A DNA stretch of 7,928 nucleotides, from positions 1 to 7,928 of the forward strand of contig SHLU01000109.1 in the NCBI GenBank assembly GCA_004282995.1, read 5' to 3'. Position 1 is the first letter of the stretch. Every line of letters begins with the position of its first letter. The notes beneath the pieces were generated by a model. It was not told the DNA's origin and did not search any database. It saw only the letters and a list, made by a program, of their open reading frames with translations. The position numbers and the translations under genes are program-made. Positions 1 to 6,903 of the stretch are shown piece by piece. Origin of the DNA: Sphingomonadaceae bacterium (GTDB lineage Bacteria > Pseudomonadota > Alphaproteobacteria > Sphingomonadales > Sphingomonadaceae).

Positions 1-887
1 TCGCGCGGATGGGCGCCGCGATAGGCATCCAGCAGCGTAGCCGCGTCGACCTTGGTGTAGATCTGTGTCGAACCCAGACTCGCATGGCCGAGCAACTCCT
101 GCAGACTACGCAAATCCGCACCGGCACCGAGCAGGTGGGTGGCAAAACTGTGACGCAGCGCGTGGGGAGTGGCGCTGTCCGGCAGGCCCAATGCCCGGCG
201 CGCTTTTGCGGTGGCCTTCTGTACCATGCCTTGGGACAAGGCGCCCCCCTTTGCACCACGAAACAGCGGCGCGTCCTTCGACACGGGGTAGGGACACGCT
301 TCCACATAGGCATCCACCGCCTGCACAATCAGCGGCAATATCGGGACGATACGCTGCTTTCCGCCCTTGCCAGTTACCAGCAATTGCTCGCCAATCGGGA
401 GGATATTGCCGGTCAGAGACAGCGCCTCGGCAATGCGCATTCCGGCTCCATAGAGCAGCAGCAAGACGGCTCGATCACGCTTGCCGATCCAGTCCTCGCT
501 GGCAGTCGCCTCCACCATGTCGGCAAGACCCAGCGCATCATCGGGAGAGACCGGGCGCGGCAGGCCCTTCTTGATGCGTGGTCCGCGCAAGCGCGGCGCG
601 CTGTTTTCATCCCATCCGGTCTCGGCTCGAGCGTAGGCGATGAAGGCCTTGAGCGCCGACAATTCTCGCGCGGCAGAGCTGTTGGCCAGCCCCTCCGCCC
701 TTCGCTGCGCAAGGTGGCGGCGCAACGCCGATGCGTTCAGCTCTGCCACTGCCTCCCACGCGCTATACTTGGTCGCATCAAGCAGCCGATCCGCGGCCTT
801 GTGATAGGCCCGCACCGTGTGTGGCGAGAGGCGGCGTTCGAGGGCGAGATGGCGATGCCACTGGGCGAGAAGATCGCCCGCGCTCAT
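1..887 (-). CDS. xerC: Tyrosine recombinase XerC (3' end cut by window edge)
   Basis: Site-specific tyrosine recombinase. By family knowledge it acts with XerD at the dif site to resolve chromosome dimers at division. Reading the minus strand from the ATG at 887-885 gives 295 codons with no stop before the edge. An N-terminal SAM-like DNA-binding domain (about residues 1-95) is followed by the catalytic domain. The full catalytic set is visible: R151 (GAGMRIAEAL), K174 (TGKGGKQR), H242 and R245 (PHALRHSF), H268 (LLGHASLGS) and the nucleophile Y277 (TQIYTKVD). The last residues seen, AHPR, match the usual XerC C-terminus, so probably only a few residues are missing. The start overlaps the hemW stop as ATGA and has no clear Shine-Dalgarno, which suggests translational coupling. 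XerC is preferred over XerD because of the TQIYT...AHPR tail, but the C/D distinction is by eye. Confidence 0.88.
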   Translation of the reverse strand, partial: MSAGDLLAQWHRHLALERRLSPHTVRAYHKAADRLLDATKYSAWEAVAELNASALRRHLAQRRAEGLANSSAARELSALKAFIAYARAETGWDENSAPRLRGPRIKKGLPRPVSPDDALGLADMVEATASEDWIGKRDRAVLLLLYGAGMRIAEALSLTGNILPIGEQLLVTGKGGKQRIVPILPLIVQAVDAYVEACPYPVSKDAPLFRGAKGGALSQGMVQKATAKARRALGLPDSATPHALRHSFATHLLGAGADLRSLQELLGHASLGSTQIYTKVDAATLLDAYRGAHPR

Positions 888-2035
888 GTCAGGACGAGTG
901 CCGGGTAAACGAGTTCGCCGAGCAGCGCATCGAGCAAGGGCATTCCTGCATCCGACACCGTGACCCGGGAGCCTACCTTCTCGATCATGCCAAGCTGCGA
1001 GTATAGCAGCAACCGCTCGTGATCGAGCAGTTCCTTGTCGCGAAGACCAAACCGGGTCGCCAGCGCATCGATGTCGACGCCCTCGGCGAGCCGCAACCCC
1101 ATGACGAGTGCTTCGACGGCCTGGTCGCAAGGCGTCAATGCACTCTCCTCCTGCAGGCCATGGCCGTGCTGACTGGTTGCCGACAGCCAGTTCTCGGGCT
1201 TTTTGTGCCGGACAGTTGCAAGGTTGCTGCGCCGCCCGTGTGCGCCCGGACCGATCCCGCAATAATCCTGGTAGCGCCAGTATGTGAGGTTGTGCCGGCT
1301 TTCCTCGCCAGGCCGCGCGTGATTGCTGACCTCGTAGGCGGGTATCCCTGCGGCCTGCGTCAATTCATGCGTCACGGCGAACAGGTCTGCCGCGGGATCG
1401 TCTTCGAGGGGTGTAAACGCTCCGCGGCGGACATCGGTAGCAAAGCGCGTACCGGGCTCGATGGTGAGCTGATAGAGCGACAGATGGTCCGTCCCGAAGG
1501 CCAGCGCGCGTTTCAATTGCTCCCGCCAAGCCTTCGCGGTCTGGTTTGGGAGGGCGTAGATCAGATCGAAACTGACCCGCTTGAAGGCCTGCTGAGCCGT
1601 ATCGAGCGCCGCGAGGGCCTCGTCGACACCATGCAATCGTCCCAGGAAGCGCAATGCCTCGTCATCCAGCGATTGCACACCGAGAGAGACGCGGTTGACA
1701 CCGGCGTCGGCAAGTCCAACAAAATTGGCCGCTTCGACCGAGGATGGATTGGCCTCCAGCGTGATCTCGATATCGGGAGCGAATCCCCACAAATGCTCGG
1801 CCTCCCGCAGAAGAGTGGCGACGAGGGCAGGGGGCATCAGCGAAGGCGTGCCCCCGCCGAAGAATATCGATGTCAGTGCCTCGCCGCCCGCCAGCTTGGC
1901 CTCGTGCCGCATGTCGGCGAGCAGCGAACGCTCCCACAAGCCGTAGGCCACCTCAGCGCGGACATGGCTGTTGAAGTCGCAATAGGGGCATTTCTTCGCG
2001 CAGAAGGGCCAGTGAATATAGAGCGCGCGCGCCAT
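884..2035 (-). CDS. hemW: Radical-SAM heme chaperone HemW (HemN-like)
   Basis: A 383-residue radical SAM protein of the HemN/HemW family. Family knowledge: HemW binds heme and delivers it to target proteins such as respiratory enzymes. Most members annotated 'coproporphyrinogen III oxidase' are really HemW. The [4Fe-4S] motif is CxxxCxxC at C12, C16 and C19, followed by D20-F21. The lack of a cysteine at residue 21 (HemN has CxxxCxxCxC) argues for HemW over true HemN. Other family motifs are GGGTPS (60-65), FDLIYALPNQT (156-166), SLYQLTIEPGT (186-196), and a YEVSNHA...HNLTYW block (234-253) followed by GIGPGAHG. The C-terminal third matches the HemW-specific domain. The length is typical (about 380). 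It starts 9 bases after the rdgB stop, with AGGA 7 bases before the ATG, and its TGA overlaps the xerC ATG. Confidence 0.93.
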   Translation of the reverse strand: MARALYIHWPFCAKKCPYCDFNSHVRAEVAYGLWERSLLADMRHEAKLAGGEALTSIFFGGGTPSLMPPALVATLLREAEHLWGFAPDIEITLEANPSSVEAANFVGLADAGVNRVSLGVQSLDDEALRFLGRLHGVDEALAALDTAQQAFKRVSFDLIYALPNQTAKAWREQLKRALAFGTDHLSLYQLTIEPGTRFATDVRRGAFTPLEDDPAADLFAVTHELTQAAGIPAYEVSNHARPGEESRHNLTYWRYQDYCGIGPGAHGRRSNLATVRHKKPENWLSATSQHGHGLQEESALTPCDQAVEALVMGLRLAEGVDIDALATRFGLRDKELLDHERLLLYSQLGMIEKVGSRVTVSDAGMPLLDALLGELVYPALVLT

Positions 2036-2047
2036 GACCTTATCCTA
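2036..2047 (-). promoter_or_regulatory. hemW ribosome binding site overlapping the rdgB stop
   Basis: On the minus strand the rdgB stop TAG (2047-2045) runs into an AGGA (2046-2043), 7 bases before the hemW ATG at 2035. A second AAGG (2041-2038) is too close to the start to be ideal. A terminating ribosome would sit on the hemW initiation region, so the two genes are probably coupled. The site also supports 2035 as the hemW start. Confidence 0.6.
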
Positions 2048-2674
2048 GCTACCGAATTGCTCCGCGACCAGCTTGGCAAAGGCATCGGCGCGGTGGCTTA
2101 CTGCGTGTTTTTCAGCCGGGTCGATCTCGGCGAAGGTCTGCTCACCGCCTTGCGGGACGAACACGGGGTCGTATCCGAAGCCCAATTTCCCACGCGGCGG
2201 CCAGGTCAGCGAGCCGGGGCAACGGCCTTCATAAATAGCGTGGTCGCCGTCGGGCCAGGCAATGGCGAGGACGCAGTGGAAGGCAGCGCTGCGGTCTGTA
2301 TTCGGACCCCGTTCCTGCAGCATCCCTTCAACCTTGCCCATCGCCATGTACCAATCGCGCCCTGGCTTGCCTTCAAACCATTGCCGCTCGGCCCAGTCGG
2401 CTGTGTAGACGCCGGGCCGTCCGTCGAGCGCGTCAACCGCCAGTCCGCTGTCGTCAGCCAGTGCCGCCATGCCCGAGCTTTCCGCCGCCGTGCGCGCCTT
2501 GATCAGTGCGTTCTGAGTAAATGTCGTGCCGGTTTCCGGCGGTTCGGGCAGGCCCAGCGATCCGGCGCTGATGCATTTCACGCCATGCGGCGCAAGCAAG
2601 GCCGATATTTCCTTCAGCTTGCCTGCATTATGCGTCGCAATCACCAGCGATCCGGAGCCGAGCCTGCGCGTCAT
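2045..2674 (-). CDS. rdgB: dITP/XTP pyrophosphatase (RdgB/HAM1 family)
   Basis: A 209-residue non-canonical purine NTP pyrophosphatase. By family knowledge it hydrolyses dITP, ITP and XTP to monophosphate plus pyrophosphate, keeping deaminated purines out of DNA and RNA. Visible motifs are ATHNAGK with a following glutamate (13-22, substrate phosphate and metal binding), ALADDSGLAVDAL (71-83, catalytic/metal aspartates D74-D75), GRPGVYTADW (85-94), GFGYDP (165-170, base recognition) and EKHAVSHR (188-195). The length is normal for the family (about 200). The ATG (2674-2672) overlaps the rph stop TGA as ATGA. An AAGG about 10 bases upstream, inside rph, could serve as Shine-Dalgarno. rph and rdgB are commonly adjacent in bacteria, which supports the call. 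The GVYTADW variant of the more usual SAR(Y/W) segment looks like lineage variation rather than damage. Confidence 0.95.
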   Translation of the reverse strand: MTRRLGSGSLVIATHNAGKLKEISALLAPHGVKCISAGSLGLPEPPETGTTFTQNALIKARTAAESSGMAALADDSGLAVDALDGRPGVYTADWAERQWFEGKPGRDWYMAMGKVEGMLQERGPNTDRSAAFHCVLAIAWPDGDHAIYEGRCPGSLTWPPRGKLGFGYDPVFVPQGGEQTFAEIDPAEKHAVSHRADAFAKLVAEQFGS

Positions 2675-3387
2675 CTGCCAGTCGCCTTGTCCTGAACCTT
2701 GAAGATCTCGCCGCAGCCGATCTGGGCGAGGCGAAGCAGGCGCAGCAGGCCTTCCTCGTCGTAGGTCGCGCCTTCGGCAGTGGCTTGCGCCTCGGCAATC
2801 TGGCCGCCTTCGATGAGGACAAAATTGGCGTCGGCATCGGCTTTCGAATCCTCGTCGTAGTCGAGGTCGAGAACAGGTGTGCCTTCATAGATACCGCAGC
2901 TGACCGCGGCGATCTTTCCGTAAATGGGATCTTCCTTGATGAGCCCCTGATCCATCAACCCATCAATGGCGATCCGCAATGCGATCCAAGCACCCGAAAT
3001 CGAAGCTGTGCGGGTGCCGCCATCGGCCTGGATTACGTCGCAATCGAGCGTGATCTGCCGCTCGCCCAGCTTTTTCAGGTCAACCACAGCGCGCAAGGAG
3101 CGTCCGATAAGACGTTGAATCTCTTGCGTGCGTCCTGATTGCTTGCCCCGCGCGGCTTCGCGCTGGCCGCGGGTATGCGTGGCGCGGGGAAGCATCGAGT
3201 ATTCGCCCGTGACCCAGCCTTCGCCCTTCCCTCGCAACCACGGCGGAATCCGGTCTTCGATGCTGGCCGTGCACAGCACGCGGGTATCCCCAAAGCTGAT
3301 CAGGCAGGAGCCCTCTGCATGGCGGGTATAACCGGTCTCAATAGTGATGGCGCGCATCTCGTCGGGCGCACGTCCGGAAGGTCGCAT
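2671..3387 (-). CDS. rph: Ribonuclease PH
   Basis: A 238-residue phosphorolytic 3'-5' exoribonuclease. By family knowledge it trims the 3' ends of tRNA precursors using phosphate and works as a hexamer in the cytoplasm. It begins with the typical MRPSGR N-terminus. Phosphate-binding residues are visible as R86 (SGRTQEIQRLIGRSLR) and GGTRTASISG (123-132, with T125-R126). The acidic catalytic segment is LDLDYDEDSKADAD (173-186). The reading frame is open upstream to an ATG at 3453, but that would add 22 unconserved residues. The start at 3387 gives the family length and has AAAGGA 5 bases before it, so I chose it. It is the first gene of the minus-strand operon rph-rdgB-hemW-xerC and is divergent from hrcA. 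No part of the protein looks truncated, unlike the frameshifted rph of E. coli K-12. Confidence 0.95.
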   Translation of the reverse strand: MRPSGRAPDEMRAITIETGYTRHAEGSCLISFGDTRVLCTASIEDRIPPWLRGKGEGWVTGEYSMLPRATHTRGQREAARGKQSGRTQEIQRLIGRSLRAVVDLKKLGERQITLDCDVIQADGGTRTASISGAWIALRIAIDGLMDQGLIKEDPIYGKIAAVSCGIYEGTPVLDLDYDEDSKADADANFVLIEGGQIAEAQATAEGATYDEEGLLRLLRLAQIGCGEIFKVQDKATGR

Positions 3388-3398
3388 GGATATCCTTT
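3388..3398 (-). promoter_or_regulatory. rph ribosome binding site
   Basis: On the minus strand AAAGGA (3398-3393) lies 5 bases before the ATG at 3387. This is a good Shine-Dalgarno and decides the start against the in-frame ATG at 3453, which would place this sequence inside the gene. Confidence 0.65.
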
Positions 3399-3417
3399 CA
3401 TGTGAGTCGTTGCGCCT

Positions 3418-3457
3418 GCGTGTGAAGCACAGACCTTGAGGCTGCAAGGCCACACGC
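3418..3457. repeat. Nested inverted repeat in the rph/hrcA divergent region
   Basis: A perfect 7-bp inverted repeat, GCGTGTG (3418-3424) and CACACGC (3451-3457), encloses a second 5-bp inverted repeat, CCTTG (3434-3438) and CAAGG (3445-3449), with a 6-base loop. The two pairs are nested but not exactly concentric (centres about 4 bases apart). It lies in the only non-coding gap between two divergent operons, so it could be an operator or a hairpin in a leader transcript. It does not match CIRCE (TTAGCACTC-N9-GAGTGCTAA). The repeat is seen directly; function is inference. Confidence 0.45.
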
Positions 3458-3463
3458 TAGATA
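3436..3463 (+). promoter_or_regulatory. Candidate hrcA promoter
   Basis: TTGAGG (3436-3441) could be a -35 and TAGATA (3458-3463) a -10, separated by 16 bases. The -10 matches the TATAAT consensus poorly. If it is used, transcription would start at or within a base or two of the hrcA ATG, giving a leaderless or near-leaderless mRNA. The same stretch also contains CTTG (3435-3438), the core of the alphaproteobacterial sigma-32 -35 element, but no good CYTAT-type -10 follows at the right spacing. This is a weak call by eye. Confidence 0.3.
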
Positions 3464-3469
3464 GGGGGG

Positions 3470-4510
3470 ATGGCAAGCCCTCCTGTAACCGAAATGACCG
3501 AACGCGCGCGGACGATTTTTCGTCTCGTGGTCGAGGGCTATCTTGAAAGCGGCGAACCTGTCGGGTCCAAGACCCTGGCGGGCGAACGTGGAATCGACCT
3601 TTCTCCGGCCTCGATCCGTTCGGTCTTGGCCGATCTCGAATCGATCGGCTTATTGGCCGCTCCGCATACCAGCGCCGGACGTATGCCGACCGAGACGGGA
3701 CTGCGATTGTTCGTCGACGGGATGATGCAGATGGCCGAGCCGACCAAGGCGGAGCGCGATGCCATTGCCCGCCGTCTCGGCCAGTCCGGACCGATCGAAC
3801 AGGCACTGGAGGCGACCAGTTCGATGCTGTCCGACCTGTCAGGAGCTGCCGGCATGGTCATGGTGCCAAGCCGCGAGCCGCGACTGGCGCAGGTCAGCCT
3901 GGTTCCACTGGGGCAGGGCCGGGCGCTGGCCGTCCTGGTCGGCGAAGACGGTGTCGTTGAGAACCGGGTGATCGAGATCGGCGACACGCCGGCCAATGTA
4001 CTGGAACAGGTCAGCAATTATATCACCGCAAAGCTGACCGGGAGGACACTCGCAGAAGCGACGGCAGCGGTCCGTAACGAAATCGCGCAAGGACGCACGG
4101 CGCTCGACAAGGCGAGCGAGGACCTGGTCGAGCGTGGCTTGGCAGTATGGACCGAAGACGCCACCAGACGTCCTGTACTGATCGTGCGCGGACAGGCCAA
4201 TTTGCTCGACGAAAATGCGCTTGAGGATCTTGACCGGGTAAGGTCCCTGCTCGACGATCTCGAAAACAAGCAATCGGTGGCCGAATTGCTGCAAACCGCG
4301 CGCGAGGCCGATGCCACGCGCATTTTTATCGGCCGCGAGAACCGGCTGTTTGCGCTCAGTGGGTCGTCGGTCATCGCGTCGCCCTATCACGACCGCGAGG
4401 GAAAGGTGGTCGGCGTGCTGGGGGTCATCGGGCCGACGCGGTTGAATTACGCACGGGTCGTCCCCATGGTGGATTTCACAGCCCGCTCACTGGGCAAATT
4501 GATCGGTTAA
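3470..4510 (+). CDS. hrcA: Heat-inducible transcription repressor HrcA
   Basis: A 346-residue repressor. By family knowledge HrcA dimers bind CIRCE operators, typically ahead of groESL, and are kept active by GroEL, so misfolded protein induces the chaperones. The N-terminal winged-helix domain (about 1-80) carries the hallmark segments GYLESGEPVGSKTL (23-36), SPASIRSVLADLESIGLL (45-62) and PHTSAGRMPTETGLRLFVD (65-83). A GAF-like dimerisation region and C-terminal segment follow, ending in GVIGPTRLNYARVVPMVDFT, a typical HrcA close. The length is normal. The ATG at 3470 lies directly after a GGGGGG run that is too close to be a standard Shine-Dalgarno. A second ATG at 3494 (MTERAR) would still keep the domain and is an alternative start. 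hrcA is followed by grpE after 17 bases, a common heat-shock operon. No CIRCE was found upstream. Confidence 0.96.
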   Translation: MASPPVTEMTERARTIFRLVVEGYLESGEPVGSKTLAGERGIDLSPASIRSVLADLESIGLLAAPHTSAGRMPTETGLRLFVDGMMQMAEPTKAERDAIARRLGQSGPIEQALEATSSMLSDLSGAAGMVMVPSREPRLAQVSLVPLGQGRALAVLVGEDGVVENRVIEIGDTPANVLEQVSNYITAKLTGRTLAEATAAVRNEIAQGRTALDKASEDLVERGLAVWTEDATRRPVLIVRGQANLLDENALEDLDRVRSLLDDLENKQSVAELLQTAREADATRIFIGRENRLFALSGSSVIASPYHDREGKVVGVLGVIGPTRLNYARVVPMVDFTARSLGKLIG

Positions 4511-4527
4511 CCGGAAACAATCAGACC

Positions 4528-5133
4528 ATGATCGAAGACAAGAAGCAGGAAACTGCGACCCAAACAGATATCGACAAGAAAATGGATGGCGTGCCCAAGC
4601 ATCTGCGCGATGACGGGGGAAGCGACGATGATGCAGGCAGCGAGGAAAAGGGCGAAGACCTGTCCGAGCTGATTGCGCAGTTGAAAGACGACCTCGAGGC
4701 GGCCAAGCAGGAAACGCTTTACGCCAAGGCGGATACCCAAAATGTCCGCCGTAGGATGGAAAAGGATGTGCAGGACGCGCGCGCCTATGCCGCGACCGGT
4801 TTTGCCCGCGATATCCTCTCGGTGGCCGATAATTTGTCCCGCGCCGTCGACTCGATCCCGCAGGAACTGCGTGAGGACGATAAGTTCAAGGGGCTGGTCG
4901 CCGGTATCGAAGCGACCCAGCGCGAGATCGACAAGGTGTTCGGCCAGCACGGCGTGACCCGCATCGCGGCCATGGGCCTGCCGCTCGATCCCAACCAGCA
5001 CCAGGCCATGCTCGAGGTGCCGACCGATGATGCAGAACCTGGCACCATCGTGCAGGAAATGCAGGCCGGCTACATGATCAAGGATCGCCTGCTACGTCCG
5101 GCCATGGTCGGCGTGGCCAAGAAGCCAGACTGA
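4528..5133 (+). CDS. grpE: Nucleotide exchange factor GrpE
   Basis: A 201-residue cochaperone. By family knowledge a GrpE dimer releases ADP from DnaK and acts as a thermosensor in the DnaK-DnaJ-GrpE cycle in the cytoplasm. A charged, low-complexity N-terminus (1-45) is followed by a long coiled-coil helix (about 46-90, including AKADTQNVRRRMEKD). Next come the helical bundle (GFARDILSVADNLSRAVDSI, 91-110) and the C-terminal beta-wing with the family signature (PNQHQAMLEVP at 155-165, then GTIVQEMQAGYMIKDRLLRPAMVGVAK at 172-198). The length is normal. The start follows the hrcA stop by 17 bases and has only a weak, distant GGAAA, so translation may depend on ribosomes finishing hrcA. dnaK and dnaJ are not in this window. 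Confidence 0.96.
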   Translation: MIEDKKQETATQTDIDKKMDGVPKHLRDDGGSDDDAGSEEKGEDLSELIAQLKDDLEAAKQETLYAKADTQNVRRRMEKDVQDARAYAATGFARDILSVADNLSRAVDSIPQELREDDKFKGLVAGIEATQREIDKVFGQHGVTRIAAMGLPLDPNQHQAMLEVPTDDAEPGTIVQEMQAGYMIKDRLLRPAMVGVAKKPD

Positions 5134-5158
5134 ATACGGCACGCGCAGTATAAACGGC

Positions 5159-5174
5159 AGGAGTATCGTTTGTG
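5159..5174 (+). promoter_or_regulatory. Ribosome binding site and GTG start of the DUF885 gene
   Basis: AGGAG (5159-5163) is followed by 8 bases and then GTG (5172-5174). This near-consensus Shine-Dalgarno with good spacing fixes a GTG start, and translation from there gives a clean signal peptide. There is no competing ATG in frame nearby. Confidence 0.7.
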
Positions 5175-6875
5175 AGACATTTGCTCCTGCCGTTGGCTGC
5201 GCTTTTCGTGTTGATCGGGATACCCGCCGCTGCCCACGAGACCGATCCTGACCTGGCAGCGTTGGCCAAGCGGTATGAACAGCACTGGGAAGAACGCAGC
5301 GAGGCGCGTTCGGTCACCCCCGAAAGCTATCGGCAAAGTGCAGCATTCGCAGGTGAATTGCTCGCCGAACTGGCCACTTTGGATGAGGCTTCGCTCACCC
5401 CTGCCGAAAAGATCGATGCCGCGGTACTGCGCACCCTGCTTGAACAGCAATTGGGTAATGCCCGCTTTCGCGAATGGGAAATGCCATTCGACAGCGACAA
5501 TAATTTCTGGAGCTATCTCGCCGGTCGCAGCGGATATCGCACAGTCGAGCAATATGACGAATATATCGCCGAAATGCGCGACCTGCCGCGCTATTTTGCC
5601 GAACATATCGCCAATGCGCGAAGCGGGCTGGCCCGAGGGTTTTCTGTCCCCAGGGTGACGCTTGAGGGCCGCGACGCTTCGCTCGCAGCCTATGTTGTCG
5701 AAGATTACCGGCAAAGCCCGTTCTGGGTGCCGTTTGCGGACTTCCCGGCGAGCATTCCGGCTGACGAACAGACACGGCTGATGCGCGAAGCGAAGGATGC
5801 TCTCGAGAGGGCTGTGACGCCGACCTACGCCGACCTCATCGGCTTCTTCCGCGATGAATACCTGCCCCGGACGCGCACGACGCTTGCTGCGAACGACATG
5901 CCTGATGGCCCAGCTTATTACGCACAGCAAATCCGCGAATACACGACCCTCGACCTGACCGCCGAGGAAATCCATCAAATTGGGCTGGCTGAAGTCGCGC
6001 GCATTACGGCCGAGATGGAAAAGGTGAGGGCAGAGGCGGGCTTCGAAGGCACGCTCGAAGAATTCGTGACTTTCCTGCGTACCGATCCCCAATTTGTCGC
6101 TAAAACTCCGGACGAACTGATGGGAGTCTCGGCCTACACAGCCAAGCGGGTCGACTTGAAGCTGGGTGACTATTTCGGCTTCCTGCCACGCCACCGTTTC
6201 GGGATTGTCGAGGTCGATCCGGCCATTGCGCCCTTCTATACCGCCGGACGCGGCGGGTACGAAGCGTGCCAGATGAACACTTACGACCTGCCTTCGCGCC
6301 CGCTTTACAACATCCCCGCATTGACCCTGCACGAATGTGCGCCGGGCCACAGTTTCCAGGCAGCGGTGGCGAAGGAGCAGCCTGAAGCGAGCGAGTTCAG
6401 GCGTAACACCTATTTCTCCGGCTTCGGCGAAGGCTGGGGGCTTTATGTCGAATATCTCGGCGAGGAGATGGGCATATATCGCACGCCTTACGAACGGTTC
6501 GGACGGTTGAGCTACGAGATGTGGCGCGCGGTGCGGCTGGTGGTCGATACCGGCATCCACCACTATGGCTGGAGTCGCGAGCGAGCGGTGGATTATCTCG
6601 CCTCGCGCACGGCGTTGTCGACGCATGAGGTCAACACCGAGGTCGACCGCTATATCAGCTGGCCGGGCCAGGCGCTCGCCTACAAGCTAGGTGAAATGAC
6701 GATGAGGCGGGTACGCGCCAAGGCCGAGCGTGAATTGGGCGAGGCGTTCGACATCCGCAAGTTCCACGATGTCGTACTGTCGCTTGGATCCGTTCCACTG
6801 CCAGTGCTGGAAGATCGGATCGATGCCTTCATCGCCGCCGGCGGCCCCGGTCTGGAAGGTGTTGAATACGAGTAA
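5172..6875 (+). CDS. Secreted DUF885 family protein, putative zinc peptidase
   Basis: A 567-residue member of the DUF885 family (PF05960). Members are thought to be zinc-dependent peptidases, but the substrate here is unknown. The N-terminus is a signal peptide: M-R-H, then a hydrophobic stretch (about 4-18), then AAA before H22, with likely cleavage after A21. There is no lipobox cysteine, so a soluble periplasmic or exported protein is expected. The probable zinc site is HECAPGH (H387, E388, H393) within LTLHECAPGHSFQ, with a downstream GFGEGWGLYVEYLGEE (417-432) whose E420 or E427 may supply the third ligand (inference). The remainder is helical and full length for the family. It starts 38 bases after grpE on the same strand, with its own strong RBS. 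It could be co-transcribed with grpE, but nothing links the functions. The stop is 4 bases before a strong hairpin. Confidence 0.9.
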   Translation: MRHLLLPLAALFVLIGIPAAAHETDPDLAALAKRYEQHWEERSEARSVTPESYRQSAAFAGELLAELATLDEASLTPAEKIDAAVLRTLLEQQLGNARFREWEMPFDSDNNFWSYLAGRSGYRTVEQYDEYIAEMRDLPRYFAEHIANARSGLARGFSVPRVTLEGRDASLAAYVVEDYRQSPFWVPFADFPASIPADEQTRLMREAKDALERAVTPTYADLIGFFRDEYLPRTRTTLAANDMPDGPAYYAQQIREYTTLDLTAEEIHQIGLAEVARITAEMEKVRAEAGFEGTLEEFVTFLRTDPQFVAKTPDELMGVSAYTAKRVDLKLGDYFGFLPRHRFGIVEVDPAIAPFYTAGRGGYEACQMNTYDLPSRPLYNIPALTLHECAPGHSFQAAVAKEQPEASEFRRNTYFSGFGEGWGLYVEYLGEEMGIYRTPYERFGRLSYEMWRAVRLVVDTGIHHYGWSRERAVDYLASRTALSTHEVNTEVDRYISWPGQALAYKLGEMTMRRVRAKAERELGEAFDIRKFHDVVLSLGSVPLPVLEDRIDAFIAAGGPGLEGVEYE

Positions 6876-6879
6876 GGAA

Positions 6880-6903
6880 GGGCCGTTCCCGCAGGAACGG
6901 CCC
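6880..6903. terminator. Hairpin terminator between convergent genes
   Basis: A perfect 10-bp inverted repeat, GGGCCGTTCC (6880-6889) and GGAACGGCCC (6894-6903), has a 4-base CGCA loop. It begins 4 bases after the DUF885 stop and ends 7 bases before the stop of the convergent IDO gene. Read on the minus strand the stem is followed by TTCCTT, a modest T-rich tail. On the plus strand there is no T tract. It probably ends the IDO transcript and may also stop or protect the 3' end of the DUF885 mRNA. Confidence 0.75.

Noticed and set aside
9..908. 299-codon plus-strand open frame opposite xerC
   Set aside because: The minus strand encodes a tyrosine recombinase with all catalytic residues in order. 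The plus-strand translation has no domain and no clear RBS.
884..2035. Oxygen-independent coproporphyrinogen III oxidase (HemN)
   Set aside because: The radical SAM motif lacks the fourth cysteine of HemN (CxxxCxxC followed by D-F here), and the protein is shorter than the roughly 450 residues of true HemN.
1019..2695. 558-codon plus-strand open frame opposite hemW and rdgB
   Set aside because: It is antisense to two genes with clear family motifs, it spans their junction, and its translation shows no recognisable domain. Long antisense frames are expected in GC-rich coding DNA.
3388..3453. Upstream in-frame ATG at 3453 for rph
   Set aside because: It would add 22 unconserved residues. The ATG at 3387 gives the standard MRPSGR start and has a good Shine-Dalgarno.
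3388..3469. CIRCE operator for HrcA
   Set aside because: Neither the TTAGCACTC nor the GAGTGCTAA arm, nor a close variant at the proper spacing, is present.
5149..5154. TATAAA as a -10 box for the DUF885 gene
   Set aside because: There is no acceptable -35 at 16-18 bases upstream, and the predicted start would fall within the Shine-Dalgarno sequence.
5070..6626. 518-codon minus-strand open frame opposite grpE and the DUF885 gene
   Set aside because: The translation resembles no family, it runs across the grpE/DUF885 junction, and the sense frames carry signal peptide and family motifs. It is treated as a codon-bias shadow.
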